NCBI RefSeq assembly: GCF_900880625.1
Contig: NZ_CAAHFB010000001.1
Location: 620,001-684,000 of the forward strand
Source of the DNA: Halorhabdus rudnickae
Lineage (GTDB): Archaea; Halobacteriota; Halobacteria; Halobacteriales; Haloarculaceae
Direction of reading: 5' to 3'
DNA: 64,000 nucleotides
A program made the translations under genes and the position numbers. Under the pieces are notes generated by a model, which saw nothing but the letters and a program-made list of their open reading frames with translations, made no database searches and had not been told where the DNA came from. Numbering within the stretch: the stretch's first letter is position 1; every line of letters begins with the position of its first letter. Below, piece after piece: positions 35,039-43,402 of this stretch.

Positions 35039-36033
35039 ACTTCCAGACGTTCCTCGGTACCGCCCTGTTTGTGGGGCTCTTACTCGCCGGAGCCGGGTTC
35101 ATGGCAGGTCCGACGACAGTCGGTCTCTTCACCGACTCCGAGGCGATGCAAGGGTCGATTCAAGCGGCTGGATCCTTTGCCACGACGCCGCCGAATGCGT
35201 GTGCCTATGACGACGTCAACGGCAACGGTATCTGGAACCAGGGAGAACCTTCCTACCAAGAGAGGGAGCTATCGCGTTTCGAAGATGGCTCGGTCACACT
35301 CGTGATTACTGAAGACTGTGGATCGATCGAAAACACCGGAAACATCGAAATTGCCGCTGGGTCTATTACTTCCGAGGCCGATTTTGTGGCAAACGGATTT
35401 TTGTCTAGGATCTCGCTTACGGCGACTGACGGCACGATTGATCTACACGACCAGCAACTTTTCTCGAACTATCGAGTTTCAGTATCGGCAAGTGAACACG
35501 TCAATATGAAGAATATAGCTATCGTATCAGTAGGGAACGTGAATATAGAAGGTTCCACACTATCGGTTGAACAAGGAGCGATGGGTTCAAACTATGGAGA
35601 AATTCAGCTAACGACGACTACTGGGGACATTCACGCAACAGGGGCGTCTCTGACAGCCAGAGGAAACATTTTTCAGGATGGTGACATCCAGCTAGAATCG
35701 AACGGCGATATAGAGCTCGAAAATGCCATGCTCGACGGAAATGACGAAATTACGGCGGATCTACGTAGACCAGACAACACCCTGTTTGTGGACGAAGCGT
35801 CCGTCAGCGATTCGGACGATACATTGGTTTACACTCCCCCAAATATCACAGTCGATGGCACACTAAGTAGCGGAACTCTGAGGCAAGGCAGTACCACACT
35901 TGCCATGACAAATACGCTCGAGACGTCCGCACGGAAGTCGAATGTCACCCGCGAGGAAATATTCCCTGAAGAAACGACCGATTGGGAAGCACTCGGTGAA
36001 CGACTGAACGTCTCAGTGTCACCCCCCAGATAA
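35035..36033 (+). CDS. Exported beta-rich protein with SipW-type signal peptide
   Basis: 332 aa. N-terminal hydrophobic segment ends with GLFTDSEAMQGSIQAAGSF, matching the x-F-x-D-x-E-x...G...AG pattern of SipW-processed TasA proteins. Residues about 57-75 (AYDDVNGNGIWNQGEPSYQE) look like a Ca-binding DxNGNGxxxxGE loop. The rest is a run of short strands with recurring IxLTATDGTIDL, VNIEGSTL, IQLTTTTGDIHATGASL and IQLESNGDIELENAML units, suggestive of a right-handed beta-helix. Base composition is lower in GC than the neighbours. A surface adhesin or fibre-tip role is possible; no family named. Confidence 0.7.
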   Translation: MNFQTFLGTALFVGLLLAGAGFMAGPTTVGLFTDSEAMQGSIQAAGSFATTPPNACAYDDVNGNGIWNQGEPSYQERELSRFEDGSVTLVITEDCGSIENTGNIEIAAGSITSEADFVANGFLSRISLTATDGTIDLHDQQLFSNYRVSVSASEHVNMKNIAIVSVGNVNIEGSTLSVEQGAMGSNYGEIQLTTTTGDIHATGASLTARGNIFQDGDIQLESNGDIELENAMLDGNDEITADLRRPDNTLFVDEASVSDSDDTLVYTPPNITVDGTLSSGTLRQGSTTLAMTNTLETSARKSNVTREEIFPEETTDWEALGERLNVSVSPPR

Positions 36034-36208
36034 CAGACGAGCGCTTCAGCTGAGGGGTTACGTATCTGTCACTGAACCGCCCGCTGTGCTCCCGGATCCA
36101 TTGATTTCCGGCTGCTAGGCCACCTGGCAGGACGACATCCGCACGGCATTTTACGTTTTGATAAGCGCAACCATGAGTTGATATACGTCAGCACCAGAAG
36201 AGAAACTG

Positions 36209-36574
36209 ATGGCAACCGCACAACCGGAGTGGCTTCACCTCAAGGGATCACCCTTCGAGGAGGAGCGGTTCCGGAACGTGTGGTTGCTGGCGCTTTCGAC
36301 CTACGGCGTCGGCGACATCGTGACGACGATCACGATCGCGTACTTCAGCCGGGTCCACGTCGAGGCCAATCCGATCGTCAACCTCTCGATCGACCTCTTC
36401 GGCGGCGGGGGGTTTCTGGCGATGAAACTGGTCGTCCTCTATGCCTGTCTGGGAATCAGCATCTGGGCCGGGCGACTCGAGGACGACTACCTGTTGTTCT
36501 ATGGGCCGCCGGTCCTGCTGGCGGTGGTCGGGACGATCATCACCGGCGTCAACCTCGGCCTACTGTTGGCCTGA
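36209..36574 (+). CDS. Small polytopic membrane protein (DUF5658-like)
   Basis: 121 aa. After a polar start (MATAQPEWLHLKGSPFEEER) there are about four spans: WLLALSTYGVGDIVTTITIAYF, FLAMKLVVLYACLGISIWAG, and YLLFYGPPVLLAVVGTIITGVNLGLLL. The GDxxTT in helix one and the AxPI loop (HVEANPIVN) resemble the DUF5658 domain. A TATA-like TTTTGATAAG lies near 36155-36164. Convergent with the TasA-like gene on the minus strand. Function unknown. Confidence 0.6.
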   Translation: MATAQPEWLHLKGSPFEEERFRNVWLLALSTYGVGDIVTTITIAYFSRVHVEANPIVNLSIDLFGGGGFLAMKLVVLYACLGISIWAGRLEDDYLLFYGPPVLLAVVGTIITGVNLGLLLA

Positions 36575-36578
36575 TCCG

Positions 36579-37397
36579 TCAGGTTTCGGGGGCGCGCAAC
36601 TGGAAAACGGCGTCGACGATCGCCTCGTCGGTCTGAATCTCGTTACCTACATCTTCGGAGACACGCCAATCGAGGCGAACGTTCAGTTCTTCGCCGGGTT
36701 CGAGGGGCGTCTCGGGGATCTCAGAGTCGTTGACGTCCGCTAGTGTGACGTACGAAGACTCCGATCCGATCACTCTCGTTTCCGTGCCATCCGGGTAGAC
36801 GAAGGCAAGTCGAACATCGATAGCCCCCGAGAGCTCTCCGTCATTCGGCGAGTCGTCGACGAAAGCCTCCGGATCCACGATACCGTTCTCCAGGTCGGTG
36901 ATCGTAGTTCTGGCCAGTCGTACCTGGCCCGCTCGGTTACCGGCGTTCCGTAGTGTCATCGTCTCGGTTCCGGTATCGCCCGGAACTACGTCCTCGGCCT
37001 CGAGGAGACTCCCTTCTCCGTCTGCCGTCAGAGATATCGTCACTTCATCGTCTGGAGGGACCGCCCCACCACCGCCTCCACCACCGCCCCCGGCTTCCGA
37101 TCCGTCGTCCGTCGTATCGGGTGGTGACTCGGGGGTCGTCTCTCCCGTCTCGGTGGGTGTATTTTCATCCCCCGTCCCGGCGGGCGTGCTTGGGGATGTA
37201 ATGCCCGGATCCTCTGTAGTGACAGCTCCCGCGTCAACTGTCGTTGGTTGCCCAGACGGCGTCTCCTCGTCGGGTGGCGAATCGTCACCGATCAACGTGA
37301 ACGTCCCGATACCAGCCCCCAAAATGATGATAAACAAGACGAGCAACAGGAGACCAAGCCGGCGTCGAGCCCTGGACTCGTCCTCGTCGTCACTCAT
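36579..37397 (-). CDS. TasA-like domain on a mucin-like stalk, membrane anchored
   Basis: 272 aa. A cytoplasmic acidic/arginine-rich start precedes one span (LGLLLLVLFIIILGAGIGTFTLI, about 13-35). Residues about 38-110 are a Thr/Pro/Ser-rich stalk ending in nine consecutive glycines. The C-terminal 150 residues form a TasA/CalY-like domain (VVPGDTGTETMTLRNAG, ENGIVDPEAF, LEPGEELNVRLDWRVSEDVGNEIQTDEAIVDAVFQL). Unlike the subunit at 33903 it has no canonical SipW signal. It may anchor or nucleate fibres. It ends close to the convergent DUF5658-like gene. Confidence 0.75.
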   Translation of the reverse strand: MSDDEDESRARRRLGLLLLVLFIIILGAGIGTFTLIGDDSPPDEETPSGQPTTVDAGAVTTEDPGITSPSTPAGTGDENTPTETGETTPESPPDTTDDGSEAGGGGGGGGGAVPPDDEVTISLTADGEGSLLEAEDVVPGDTGTETMTLRNAGNRAGQVRLARTTITDLENGIVDPEAFVDDSPNDGELSGAIDVRLAFVYPDGTETRVIGSESSYVTLADVNDSEIPETPLEPGEELNVRLDWRVSEDVGNEIQTDEAIVDAVFQLRAPET

Positions 37398-37545
37398 CGT
37401 CGTCCACCGGTGGGGGAGCCGGTATCTCTCGCCCGGCGGACTGCTCCGTCACACTGCGTATCTGTTTCTTTCGAGCCGGTTTGTTGATCACGGGTTGTTT
37501 CCTCCGGGCAGGGTCGCATCCGTTCTGACTGTGTCGGGTAATCAT
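37390..37545 (-). CDS. Possible small basic ORF upstream of the stalked TasA-like gene
   Basis: 51 aa (MITRHSQNGCDPARRKQPVI to PAPPPVDDDE). It overlaps the next gene by 8 bp. The body is basic and the tail acidic/proline-rich, atypical for a haloarchaeal soluble protein. TATA-like CTTTATTG lies about 20 nt before its ATG. Support is only positional; it may be untranslated leader. Confidence 0.25.
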   Translation of the reverse strand: MITRHSQNGCDPARRKQPVINKPARKKQIRSVTEQSAGREIPAPPPVDDDE

Positions 37546-37740
37546 TGGACCGCCGCCACAATAAAGCACTGTGACGAGTGGCACAATAAGAAATCGCCTG
37601 TTTCAGTCTGAACCGTGAGTGAAACGTATGGTTTTGAGAGAATAGAGGGTCGATCGGTGCCGGTGCCGTGAGCGATTCAACCGTGACGATCGGCTTCCGC
37701 GAGGGGAACACAAAAGCCATCAGAGCACTCACCATCGCGT

Positions 37741-38376
37741 ATGGCTGTTCGCTCGTATCTTCGTGAGGTCGGCCGGGAGCGCCCGCTCACTCTGACGGCG
37801 GTCCTCTCGGTGATCGGTTACGCTCTCGTCGCGGGCGCCTTCGCCGGGGCGATACCGCTGTTCCCGTCGCTTTCGGACGCCACCGTGAACCTGTTCGGCC
37901 ATTTGATCGCGCTGGTCAACACGGCCGCCCTACTGGCCATCCTGGCCGGCGGCTGGTTCATCAGACGCGGAGAGATTGCGAAACACCGCGTGGCTATGCT
38001 GTCCGCATTCGGTTTGATCCTGGTCTTTCTCGTTCTCTACCTCTGGAAAGTCGGCGGCGGCTTCGAGAAGTCGATCCTGGCGACCGGACTCCCCCAGATC
38101 GCGTACCTCCTCATGCTCGCCGTCCACATCGTCCTTTCGGTCGTCGCGGTGCCCGTCGTCCTCTACGCCGTGATCCTCGGGTTAACTCACAGTCCCGCCG
38201 AGTTGCGGGAGACCCACCACGCCCGCGTGGGGCGGATCGCCGTCGCGGCCTGGGGTGTCAGTCTCTTCCTCGGGATCGTCACCTACGTCCTGCTCAATCA
38301 CGTCTACGGCTGGGAACCACGCCACGCGATCCTCCTCGTTGTAGCCGGACCCCGTCCGCTGTGGAATCAACGCTGA
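37741..38376 (+). CDS. DUF420 family membrane protein
   Basis: 211 aa with five to six spans. DUF420 hallmarks include the His in IALVNTAALLAILAGGWFIRRGEIAKHRVAM, the LYLWKVGGG loop and THHARVGRIAVAAWGVSLFLGIVTYVLLNHVYG. These proteins resemble parts of cytochrome oxidase/heme-copper assembly and are often near oxidase and SCO genes, which fits this block. After NHVYGWEP there is a 17-residue tail (RHAILLVVAGPRPLWNQR) that does not look conserved. Confidence 0.85.
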   Translation: MAVRSYLREVGRERPLTLTAVLSVIGYALVAGAFAGAIPLFPSLSDATVNLFGHLIALVNTAALLAILAGGWFIRRGEIAKHRVAMLSAFGLILVFLVLYLWKVGGGFEKSILATGLPQIAYLLMLAVHIVLSVVAVPVVLYAVILGLTHSPAELRETHHARVGRIAVAAWGVSLFLGIVTYVLLNHVYGWEPRHAILLVVAGPRPLWNQR

Positions 38377-38423
38377 AAGTGCACAGAACGTCGAATGCCG
38401 TAACCATCGGACACCGACAGCGA

Positions 38424-39236
38424 TCATCGGAACACGGTGTATGCTGCGATCGATAGCGATCCGACGGTCCAGAGCGTCAGGCTTCCGAATGCCGCGACTG
38501 GATCGATGCCACCGGAAACGACCCGTGGGGCAACCGAACCGACGGCGAGTTCGAAGACCAAGCCACGGTAGGCCGACAGCGGACTCCCAGCCAGCAATAC
38601 GTCCAGTGCGTCAGCGGGGACGACGTCAGTTGCGAGCCCGGCGACGACGCCGAGGTCGAGACCGACGACCAGCGCGAGGACGGTCACGACGGCCAGGGCG
38701 AGGCCGCCGCGACTGCTCGCCGTGAACGACGAAATTCCGACGATGACGGCGAGAGCGACCAGGGCGAACACCGCAGTCAACACGACCATGCGAAGATAGA
38801 CGATCGGGGAATCGGCGGTCGCGTGGGTCGCAAGCACGGAGATTCGCTCGACGCGGAACAGCAGGACGGTCCCCGTCGCGAGCACCAGCGGGACGACGAC
38901 GATGACCAGCAGGGCCGCCCCACGGCCGAGAAACGTGCCGAGGACGTACGATCGGCCGGCGAGCGGGTAGCTTCGAAACACGTCGAGTTCTCCCCGTAGG
39001 CGATCATCAAGGATCGAGCGATAACCCACGGCGACGGCGACCAGCGGGACGAGTACCTCCAGCGGGGTGAGTAGATTCATCGACAGCGCCAGGTACCCAC
39101 CGCCGCGACTCGCCCAGGCGAATCCCAGCACTGCAAATCCGTAGCCGAACGCGACGGCGATCAGCGCCCGACTTCGGGTGACTGAATCAAACGCCCGCTG
39201 GGCGACGACCAGTGTGTTCCGAAGATCACGTCTCAT
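38424..39236 (-). CDS. nosY: ABC-2 type permease (NosY-like)
   Basis: 270 aa with six spans. It begins MRRDLRNTLVVAQRAFDSVT, followed by LIAVAFGYGFAVLGFAW and typical ABC-2 permease arrangement, with GELDVFRSYPLAGRSYVLGTFLGRGAALLV in the middle. NosY forms the membrane part of a NosF-NosY-NosD complex that supplies copper or sulfur species to exported cuproproteins. Its start overlaps the ATPase gene by 4 bp. Assignment relies on the operon context. Confidence 0.85.
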   Translation of the reverse strand: MRRDLRNTLVVAQRAFDSVTRSRALIAVAFGYGFAVLGFAWASRGGGYLALSMNLLTPLEVLVPLVAVAVGYRSILDDRLRGELDVFRSYPLAGRSYVLGTFLGRGAALLVIVVVPLVLATGTVLLFRVERISVLATHATADSPIVYLRMVVLTAVFALVALAVIVGISSFTASSRGGLALAVVTVLALVVGLDLGVVAGLATDVVPADALDVLLAGSPLSAYRGLVFELAVGSVAPRVVSGGIDPVAAFGSLTLWTVGSLSIAAYTVFR

Positions 39237-39985
39237 CCGCGCCCACCCCCGATCCCGCTCCGGACGCCGATCGCCGCGTCACGCTCGATCACGGCGTCGA
39301 GGACGTCGTCCAGCGAGTCCGCGCCGGTCTCGTCCCGCAGGGCGTCGGGACTCCCGGCGCCGACGAACGAGCCCGAATCGAGGATCCGAACCTCGTCGGC
39401 GATGCGATCGGTCGCCACGAGGTCGTGGGTCGCCAGGACGACGGCTGTCCCGTCGGTCGCGAGGTCGTCGATCACCGCCGCGATGTGCCGGCGCAACTGT
39501 GGATCGAGCCCGCTGGCCGGTTCGTCGAGGACGAGCAGCGGCGGCGACCCGACCGTCGCTTGCGCGAGACCGAGAAGACGGGTCATCCCGCCGGAAAGAT
39601 GTTCAACCCGGCGATTTGCGACGCCATCGAGGCCGACGCGTGCGAGAATGCGGTCGACATCGACCGCTTCATCGACAAGGCGGCTGTAGAATTCGATCGT
39701 CTCCTGAACCGTGAACCGGGACCGGAACGCGGGTCGCTGTGGCAAATAGCCGACGGCGCGGTCGGCATCGCTCCGGCGCTGGACGCGCCCATCGTCGGCC
39801 GCACGTAACCCGGCCGCGACCGAGAGCAACGTCGTCTTGCCCGATCCATTCGGCCCCAGGAGACAGGTCACCGTGTCGGGGGCCGCCCGCAGCGTCACGC
39901 CGTCGAGGACAGTCACGTCGCCGAAGGACTTGCGCACGTCCCGCAGTTCGAGGACAGCCTCCCCATCCGTCCCGTCGGTGCTCAT
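39233..39985 (-). CDS. nosF: ABC transporter ATP-binding protein (NosF-like)
   Basis: 250 aa from the ATG at 39985. Walker A LLGPNGSGKTTLLSV, Q-loop LPQRPAFRSRF, signature LSGGMTRLLGLAQ, Walker B LLVLDEPASGLD and switch His THDLVATD are all present. NosF drives conformational coupling between NosY and NosD. The long open frame continuing upstream to 41500 in this phase is an artefact of high GC inside nosD. Overlaps nosD and nosY by 4 bp each. Confidence 0.93.
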   Translation of the reverse strand: MSTDGTDGEAVLELRDVRKSFGDVTVLDGVTLRAAPDTVTCLLGPNGSGKTTLLSVAAGLRAADDGRVQRRSDADRAVGYLPQRPAFRSRFTVQETIEFYSRLVDEAVDVDRILARVGLDGVANRRVEHLSGGMTRLLGLAQATVGSPPLLVLDEPASGLDPQLRRHIAAVIDDLATDGTAVVLATHDLVATDRIADEVRILDSGSFVGAGSPDALRDETGADSLDDVLDAVIERDAAIGVRSGIGGGRG

Positions 39986-41880
39986 GGGGAAACACCACCG
40001 CCGTCGATCGTCGCGTTCGAAGAGGCCATGCCCGACTGTGCCGGTTTCGCTCGCGGCCGGTCGTCGATCACGTCCGCGGCCCGCAATCCCGGGACAGCCG
40101 TCTGGAACTGCCGCAACAGCGAAACGGCGGGAGACTGTGCGAGCATCGCTGCGCCGGTCGACCGGGAGACGGCGCTGTCGACGACCCCGGTCGGCCGGAA
40201 GGAGCGCTCGACCGTGCCGTCGCCGTCGCGGTCCCGGCCGGGGATCGACCCCCAGTAGTTGCCGGACCAGACACGAACCGGTCCACGTCCCGTGGTGACG
40301 TACCGGTCGTTTTCGATGACGTCGTTGTCGGATACCTCGTTCGTCGGCAGGATCGTCCCGGTCCGGAGTCCAACGTCGTTCCCGCGGACAACGTTGTGCT
40401 CGTATGTCGAGCGCTGGGAGCCAAGATCCATGCCGTAGTGATTCCCGATCACGACGTTCCCCAGAACCGTGGAGGAACTCCCCGAGACAGAGATCCCGAC
40501 GCCGCTGTCGCTGACCCGATTGTCGACGATCACGTTCGATCGTGGGCGGGTCATAACGACGAGCCCGATGTTCGTCCCCCTGACTGTGTTGTCCGCTATC
40601 AGTGTCCCGGACGTGAACATCTCGTGGACGCCAAAGCGCATCCCCCTCATCCGGTTGTTCCGGACGACGAGCCCGTCGGCGTCGTGGGTGTAGACAGCGT
40701 CCCGACCGCCGACGAACGTGGTGTTCTGGACCACCATCCGCGAGTTCATCGCCAGCACGCTCATGAACCCGTCCTGCCAGGTGTCTGTCCCGTCGATTTC
40801 GGCGTCCCGGAGAACAGTCCCGTCGCTTGCCCGGACGATCGCACCGCTGGCCGGCGTCTCGACGGTGACGTCTGCGAGCAACGAGCGGTTCGCCCCGTCG
40901 AGGACCACCGCCGCGTCGCCGTAGCCGTAGACGGTGCGGACCGTCTCGTCCCAGCTGCCGTTCGCGACCGAACCGTTCGTCGGTTTGCCAGTATTGTTCG
41001 TGCCGACGCCCGCGATCGACAGGTTCGACAGTGCCGTCCGCTCGGCGCGAAGATTCAGGACAGTTCCGGCCCCGTCGCCGAGGAGTCGCGTCCGATCGCC
41101 AGCGCCACGGATCGTCACCGACTTCTCGATCGTCAGGTTCGCGTTGTAAGTCCCGGGCGGGAGCTTGATCGTCGAGTTCGCGGCGGCCGTCCGGACGGCC
41201 GCCGCGAGCGTCGAAACGTCCTCGCCGACGGTCACGGAGACCGGACGTTCGAGCAAGCCTTCGCGCTCCCGGACCGTTCGGTCCGCCCACGCTCGTCGAT
41301 CGTCGATCTGCCGTCGAACGGGTTCGCCCCTGAGTTCTCCCTCGTGGCTGTCCAGTTCGTTCCAGCGGCGGATCGCTCCCCCGTAGCGGTCCGCAAACGC
41401 TACGGCGGTCGCCCGGTCGTCGAAGGGAACGATCGCCGGTCCGCCCGGCGTTCGCGCGGCGCTGTCGACCACGAAGAACGCATCGCCGGCTTCGACCCAA
41501 TCGACCGCGGGATCCGAGGTGACGACGAGCAGGCCGTCGTCGGTCAGCTCGACGCCCGCGTCGGCGAAGTCCGTGACGTAGATCGCGAGCGGGTGCCCGA
41601 ACTGTCGAGTCGTCGTGTCACGGTCGAGCGCACCGAGCGCCGTCTCGATCCCGTAGTAGCCAATGACGTACTGGTACTGCGAGTAAAACACCTGTGCCCG
41701 CGGGATCTCGTACCCACCGGCATCGGCCTGCCGGACATCGACGCCGGTCATTCCCGTCGTCAGCGTCTCCGAGAAAGCGACTGGGTGTGCTGTCGCGCTG
41801 TCGGCCGGTGTGGCGACGAACGCGAGCGACGCGATTGTCAGCCCCAGGGCCAGGCCAGCGAGGACGACGCTCACGCGCAT
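39982..41880 (-). CDS. nosD: NosD-like exported copper-processing protein with N-terminal NosL-like domain
   Basis: 632 aa. Signal peptide at residues 1-30. Residues about 60-190 resemble NosL (QVFYSQYQYVIGYYG, FGHPLAIYVTDFAD, WVEAGDAFFVVDSA, DRATAVAFADRYGG) although without the Cys/Met motif. Residues about 215-540 are a parallel beta-helix of the NosD/CASH type (IKLPPGTYNANLTIEKSVTI, VVRNNRMRGMRFGVHEMFTS, VIGNHYGMDLGSQRSTYEHN). The extra NosL-like part makes it longer than typical NosD (about 430-450 aa). It ends DRPRAKPAQSG plus a short tail. One-base gap after nosL. Confidence 0.9.
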   Translation of the reverse strand: MRVSVVLAGLALGLTIASLAFVATPADSATAHPVAFSETLTTGMTGVDVRQADAGGYEIPRAQVFYSQYQYVIGYYGIETALGALDRDTTTRQFGHPLAIYVTDFADAGVELTDDGLLVVTSDPAVDWVEAGDAFFVVDSAARTPGGPAIVPFDDRATAVAFADRYGGAIRRWNELDSHEGELRGEPVRRQIDDRRAWADRTVREREGLLERPVSVTVGEDVSTLAAAVRTAAANSTIKLPPGTYNANLTIEKSVTIRGAGDRTRLLGDGAGTVLNLRAERTALSNLSIAGVGTNNTGKPTNGSVANGSWDETVRTVYGYGDAAVVLDGANRSLLADVTVETPASGAIVRASDGTVLRDAEIDGTDTWQDGFMSVLAMNSRMVVQNTTFVGGRDAVYTHDADGLVVRNNRMRGMRFGVHEMFTSGTLIADNTVRGTNIGLVVMTRPRSNVIVDNRVSDSGVGISVSGSSSTVLGNVVIGNHYGMDLGSQRSTYEHNVVRGNDVGLRTGTILPTNEVSDNDVIENDRYVTTGRGPVRVWSGNYWGSIPGRDRDGDGTVERSFRPTGVVDSAVSRSTGAAMLAQSPAVSLLRQFQTAVPGLRAADVIDDRPRAKPAQSGMASSNATIDGGGVSP

Positions 41881-41881
41881 G

Positions 41882-42532
41882 TCAGGTCCCGCTCAACTCG
41901 GCGATCATCGAACGTGTCACTTCGCCGAAAGCGGCGAGTTCGCCGCCGTAGTCGTCCCGGAACATCCGCGCGTCGGCCTCGTCGCCGAACCCGATCAGAT
42001 CCCGCCCCATCGCGCCTTCGACCGACGACGCGACGACAAATGTCACGTCCGAGGCGAGGACGAACGCCGACGCCTCGGGGTGTGTCGAGATGAGGGGCCG
42101 GCCGCCATCGGTGAGGACCTCGTAGTCGACGGCCGAATAATCGGTCACGTAGAAGGCTGATCGGGTCCAGCCGCGATCGCGTCGCTCGAAATCGTATTGG
42201 AACGCTTCCCACGTGCTGTCGAACCGTGCCGGGTTCTCGTGGTCCGAAGGGTCTTTGTTCCGATAGAACACCTCCGCGCTCGGTCCCGGGTGGTGGGGAA
42301 TGATCATCCTGCAGACGTCACAGGCGTCGCTGTCGGTCAGTGTCACGGGATCCGGCGTCTCCGTACCGAGGCAACCGGCGAGTCCGAGGAGCGCGCCCGT
42401 TCCGACAGCGCCGAGCAGTCGACGTCGCGTCGTCGATGCCTCACTCTCCGGGTGACCGTCCAGACACTGGCCGACGTCAGACCCCTCGTGTCTGCGCAAA
42501 CAGCCGTTAGTCCGGATCCAGTCGCCGTTCAT
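41882..42532 (-). CDS. nosL: NosL-like copper-binding lipoprotein
   Basis: 216 aa. A polar N-terminus precedes the Tat/lipoprotein signal TTRRRLLGAVGTGALLGLAGC (lipobox Cys about 54). The NosL motif DACDVCRMIIPHHPGPSAEV supplies Cys and Met copper ligands. Later FYVTDYSAVDYEVL and ASDVTFVVASSVEGAMGRDL match the second half of the fold. NosL binds Cu(I) and delivers it to NosZ or other exported cuproproteins. First gene of nosLDFY; an inverted repeat and a TATA-like ATTTTATC (about 42583-42590) lie upstream. Confidence 0.92.
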   Translation of the reverse strand: MNGDWIRTNGCLRRHEGSDVGQCLDGHPESEASTTRRRLLGAVGTGALLGLAGCLGTETPDPVTLTDSDACDVCRMIIPHHPGPSAEVFYRNKDPSDHENPARFDSTWEAFQYDFERRDRGWTRSAFYVTDYSAVDYEVLTDGGRPLISTHPEASAFVLASDVTFVVASSVEGAMGRDLIGFGDEADARMFRDDYGGELAAFGEVTRSMIAELSGT

Positions 42533-42606
42533 TGATAGTTACGTCCACCTCTAGCGTCAAAGAGCCAGTGATTTGCATCGTCATGGACACGATAAAATTC
42601 ACGCAT

Positions 42607-42622
42607 AGAACAAGACTGTTCT
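42607..42622. promoter_or_regulatory. Inverted repeat upstream of nosL
   Basis: AGAACA-agac-TGTTCT has perfect 6-bp arms with a 4-base spacer. It is about 17 nt upstream of the minus-strand TATA-like element of nosL, a typical activator position in archaea. The shape recalls the reported NarO site CGAAC-N4-GTTCG of denitrification genes, but the half-site and phase differ. Confidence 0.45.
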
Positions 42623-42740
42623 GAGCCGTTCGGTATATTCCGGCCAACGAAGCCGCAAATTTCGCCCAGTCCCCCGGCAATAACATGCAAAAAATTCGCA
42701 ATAGCGAACCGTTTAGTGTGCGCGAAGCGGACAACGAATC

Positions 42741-43400
42741 GTGCATCGACGCGAGTATCTGGGAGCGCTCGGAACCGGGGTGGTCACCGCCACTGCGGGA
42801 TGCGTCGGCGGGGATTCGGACACGTACCTCAGGGAACCCGATACCGGATACGAACCAGCCGATGTCCGGTTTCCCGGCCACGGCCAGCGACTCCCCGACG
42901 TGACGGTCTCGGACCCGCTCGCCGGCGAGACGGTCGAGACGACCGGCGGCGAGGGGGATTCGCTGGTGACGTTCTTCTATTCGCACTGCCAGACGGTCTG
43001 TCCACGACTGATCTCGGCGCTCCGTAACGTCCAGATGCGGGCTATCGATGAGGGGCACATCGACGCGACCCGGTTTCTGGCGGTTACGTTCGATCCCGAA
43101 CGTGACGACGCCGAGCGACTGGAGAGTTACGCGGACCGGATGGACGTTTCATTGACTGAGGGATGGCGGTTCCTCCGCCCGGACACGCCCGAAGATGCCA
43201 AGCGAGTCGTCCAGGGGGAGTTCGGGGTGAGCTTCGATCGGACCCACCCCGAAGACATGGACATGTACATGTTCAACCACTTCGCGCTCATCCTACTGGT
43301 CAACGCGGACGATTACGTCGAGCGAGCCTATACGGGATCGACGCCGCGATGGCAGGACGTCTACGCCGATCTCGAAACGCTCCGCGAGCGGGAGGGCTGA
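42741..43400 (+). CDS. SCO1/SenC-type copper chaperone lipoprotein
   Basis: 219 aa from a GTG start. Signal HRREYLGALGTGVVTATAGC ends in a lipobox Cys. Thioredoxin-like SCO fold with the copper-binding C-x-x-x-C in YSHCQTVCPRLI and the later His in MFNHFALILLVNADD. SCO proteins insert copper into the CuA site of oxidases or into nitrous oxide reductase. It is divergent from nosL and leads a three-gene run with the TlpA-like and CcdA genes (2-nt gap). Confidence 0.93.
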   Translation: MHRREYLGALGTGVVTATAGCVGGDSDTYLREPDTGYEPADVRFPGHGQRLPDVTVSDPLAGETVETTGGEGDSLVTFFYSHCQTVCPRLISALRNVQMRAIDEGHIDATRFLAVTFDPERDDAERLESYADRMDVSLTEGWRFLRPDTPEDAKRVVQGEFGVSFDRTHPEDMDMYMFNHFALILLVNADDYVERAYTGSTPRWQDVYADLETLREREG

Positions 43401-43402
43401 GG

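Noticed and set aside
39986..41500. N-terminal extension of the NosF frame up to 41500
   Set aside because: Arg/Gly-rich translation lying inside nosD. The true NosF start at 39985 overlaps the nosD stop by 4 bp.
39739..42093. 784-codon plus-strand open frame across nosF, nosD and nosL
   Set aside because: Arg/Pro/Val-rich translation without domains; it is antisense to four well-supported nos genes.
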